Below the pieces are notes generated by a model. The model ran no database searches and was not told the DNA's origin. It was given only the letters and a program-made list of their open reading frames with translations. Shown in pieces: positions 5,649 to 5,831 of a stretch of 5,831 nucleotides of DNA. Made by a program: the position numbers and the translations under genes. The stretch is from Syntrophaceae bacterium. Its GTDB lineage: Bacteria > Desulfobacterota > Syntrophia > Syntrophales > UBA5619. The stretch spans positions 1 to 5,831 of the forward strand of contig JAHFBU010000118.1 of NCBI GenBank assembly GCA_023249795.1, read 5' to 3'. Every line of letters begins with the position of its first letter. Positions within the stretch are counted from its first letter, which is position 1.

Positions 5649-5831
5649 TTTACCTCACCCTCCCATCCCTGATTTACACGATTCTGATTGATAGCTTTAT
5701 AAAGTAAAGGTAACTTGTCTGAACGATACTCCGTAGGTGAACTGGCACTTGCATTCCGTCTTTCTATCTCTGTCTTTGCCTTCGGCAATTCTATAATGCC
5801 TAAGACACCTTTCCATCGATCGTCGCGATAT
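5645..5831 (-). CDS. C-terminal end of an unrecognised gene, cut by right edge
   Basis: A minus-strand frame is open from the right edge to a TGA at 5645-5647, giving 61 residues that begin in mid-gene. The tail is hydrophilic and charged, with GIIELPKAKTEIERRN at about 11-26 and KLPLLYKAINQNRVNQ at about 39-54, ending in GEVK. I see no membrane segment, signal peptide or motif I recognise and assign no function. Support for its being real: the frame is open throughout, its amino acid make-up looks like ordinary protein, and its stop overlaps the start of the PLC-like gene as ATGA, the classic arrangement of coupled operon genes. The ribosome binding site of the downstream gene lies within its last codons. 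The start and most of the protein are beyond the window. Confidence 0.7.
   Translation of the reverse strand, partial: YRDDRWKGVLGIIELPKAKTEIERRNASASSPTEYRSDKLPLLYKAINQNRVNQGWEGEVK
5652..5664 (-). promoter_or_regulatory. Ribosome binding region of the PLC-like gene, inside the upstream gene
   Basis: The minus strand reads GGGAGGGTGAGGT here. It offers two possible Shine-Dalgarno cores: GGGAGG, 10 bases before the ATG at 5648, and GAGGT, only 3 bases before it. The first has the more workable spacing. The site supports the chosen start, and its position inside the upstream coding end fits coupled translation. Confidence 0.6.

Overview
The window reads almost entirely on the minus strand and carries three complete genes and two partial ones. 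From right to left, in the direction of transcription, these are: the last 61 codons of an unrecognised gene (cut by the right edge); a 756-residue exported protein with a zinc phospholipase C / S1-P1 nuclease-like metal-site pattern; a family 2 glycosyltransferase with C-terminal membrane helices; a radical SAM protein overlapping it; and the first 327 residues of the anaerobic (class III) ribonucleoside-triphosphate reductase NrdD (cut by the left edge). No RNA gene, CRISPR array, insertion sequence or attachment site was seen.

Organism: NrdD and a radical SAM enzyme point to an anaerobic or facultative bacterium. The Sec-type signal peptide and the exported, cysteine-rich PLC-like protein, of a type I associate with deltaproteobacterial (Desulfobacterota) genomes, make a Gram-negative anaerobe of that group my best guess. 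The window has no phylogenetic marker good enough to prove it.

Layout: 5645-5831 holds the end of a gene whose TGA overlaps the ATG of the PLC-like gene (ATGA), so these two look like one translationally coupled operon. The 165-base gap 3213-3377 has no convincing terminator but contains a plausible sigma-70 promoter for the glycosyltransferase/radical SAM pair, whose reading frames overlap by 17 bases (ATG start) or 26 bases (TTG start). The gap 982-1159 holds the best-resolved regulatory region: a -35/-10 pair with 17-base spacing, an AT-rich tract in the UP-element position, and two NrdR-box-like palindromes spaced 31 bases apart, one filling the promoter spacer and one just downstream of the expected transcription start. 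This predicts repression of nrdD by NrdR.

How the genes may work together: nrdD is a housekeeping dNTP-supply gene under its own control. The glycosyltransferase and radical SAM protein probably act in one pathway, perhaps synthesis or modification of a cell-surface glycan or lipid-linked sugar, but their substrates cannot be read from the sequence. The PLC-like protein and its upstream partner form a separate envelope or secretion-related unit of unknown role. The glycosyltransferase/radical SAM pair is visibly more AT-rich than the nrdD segment.
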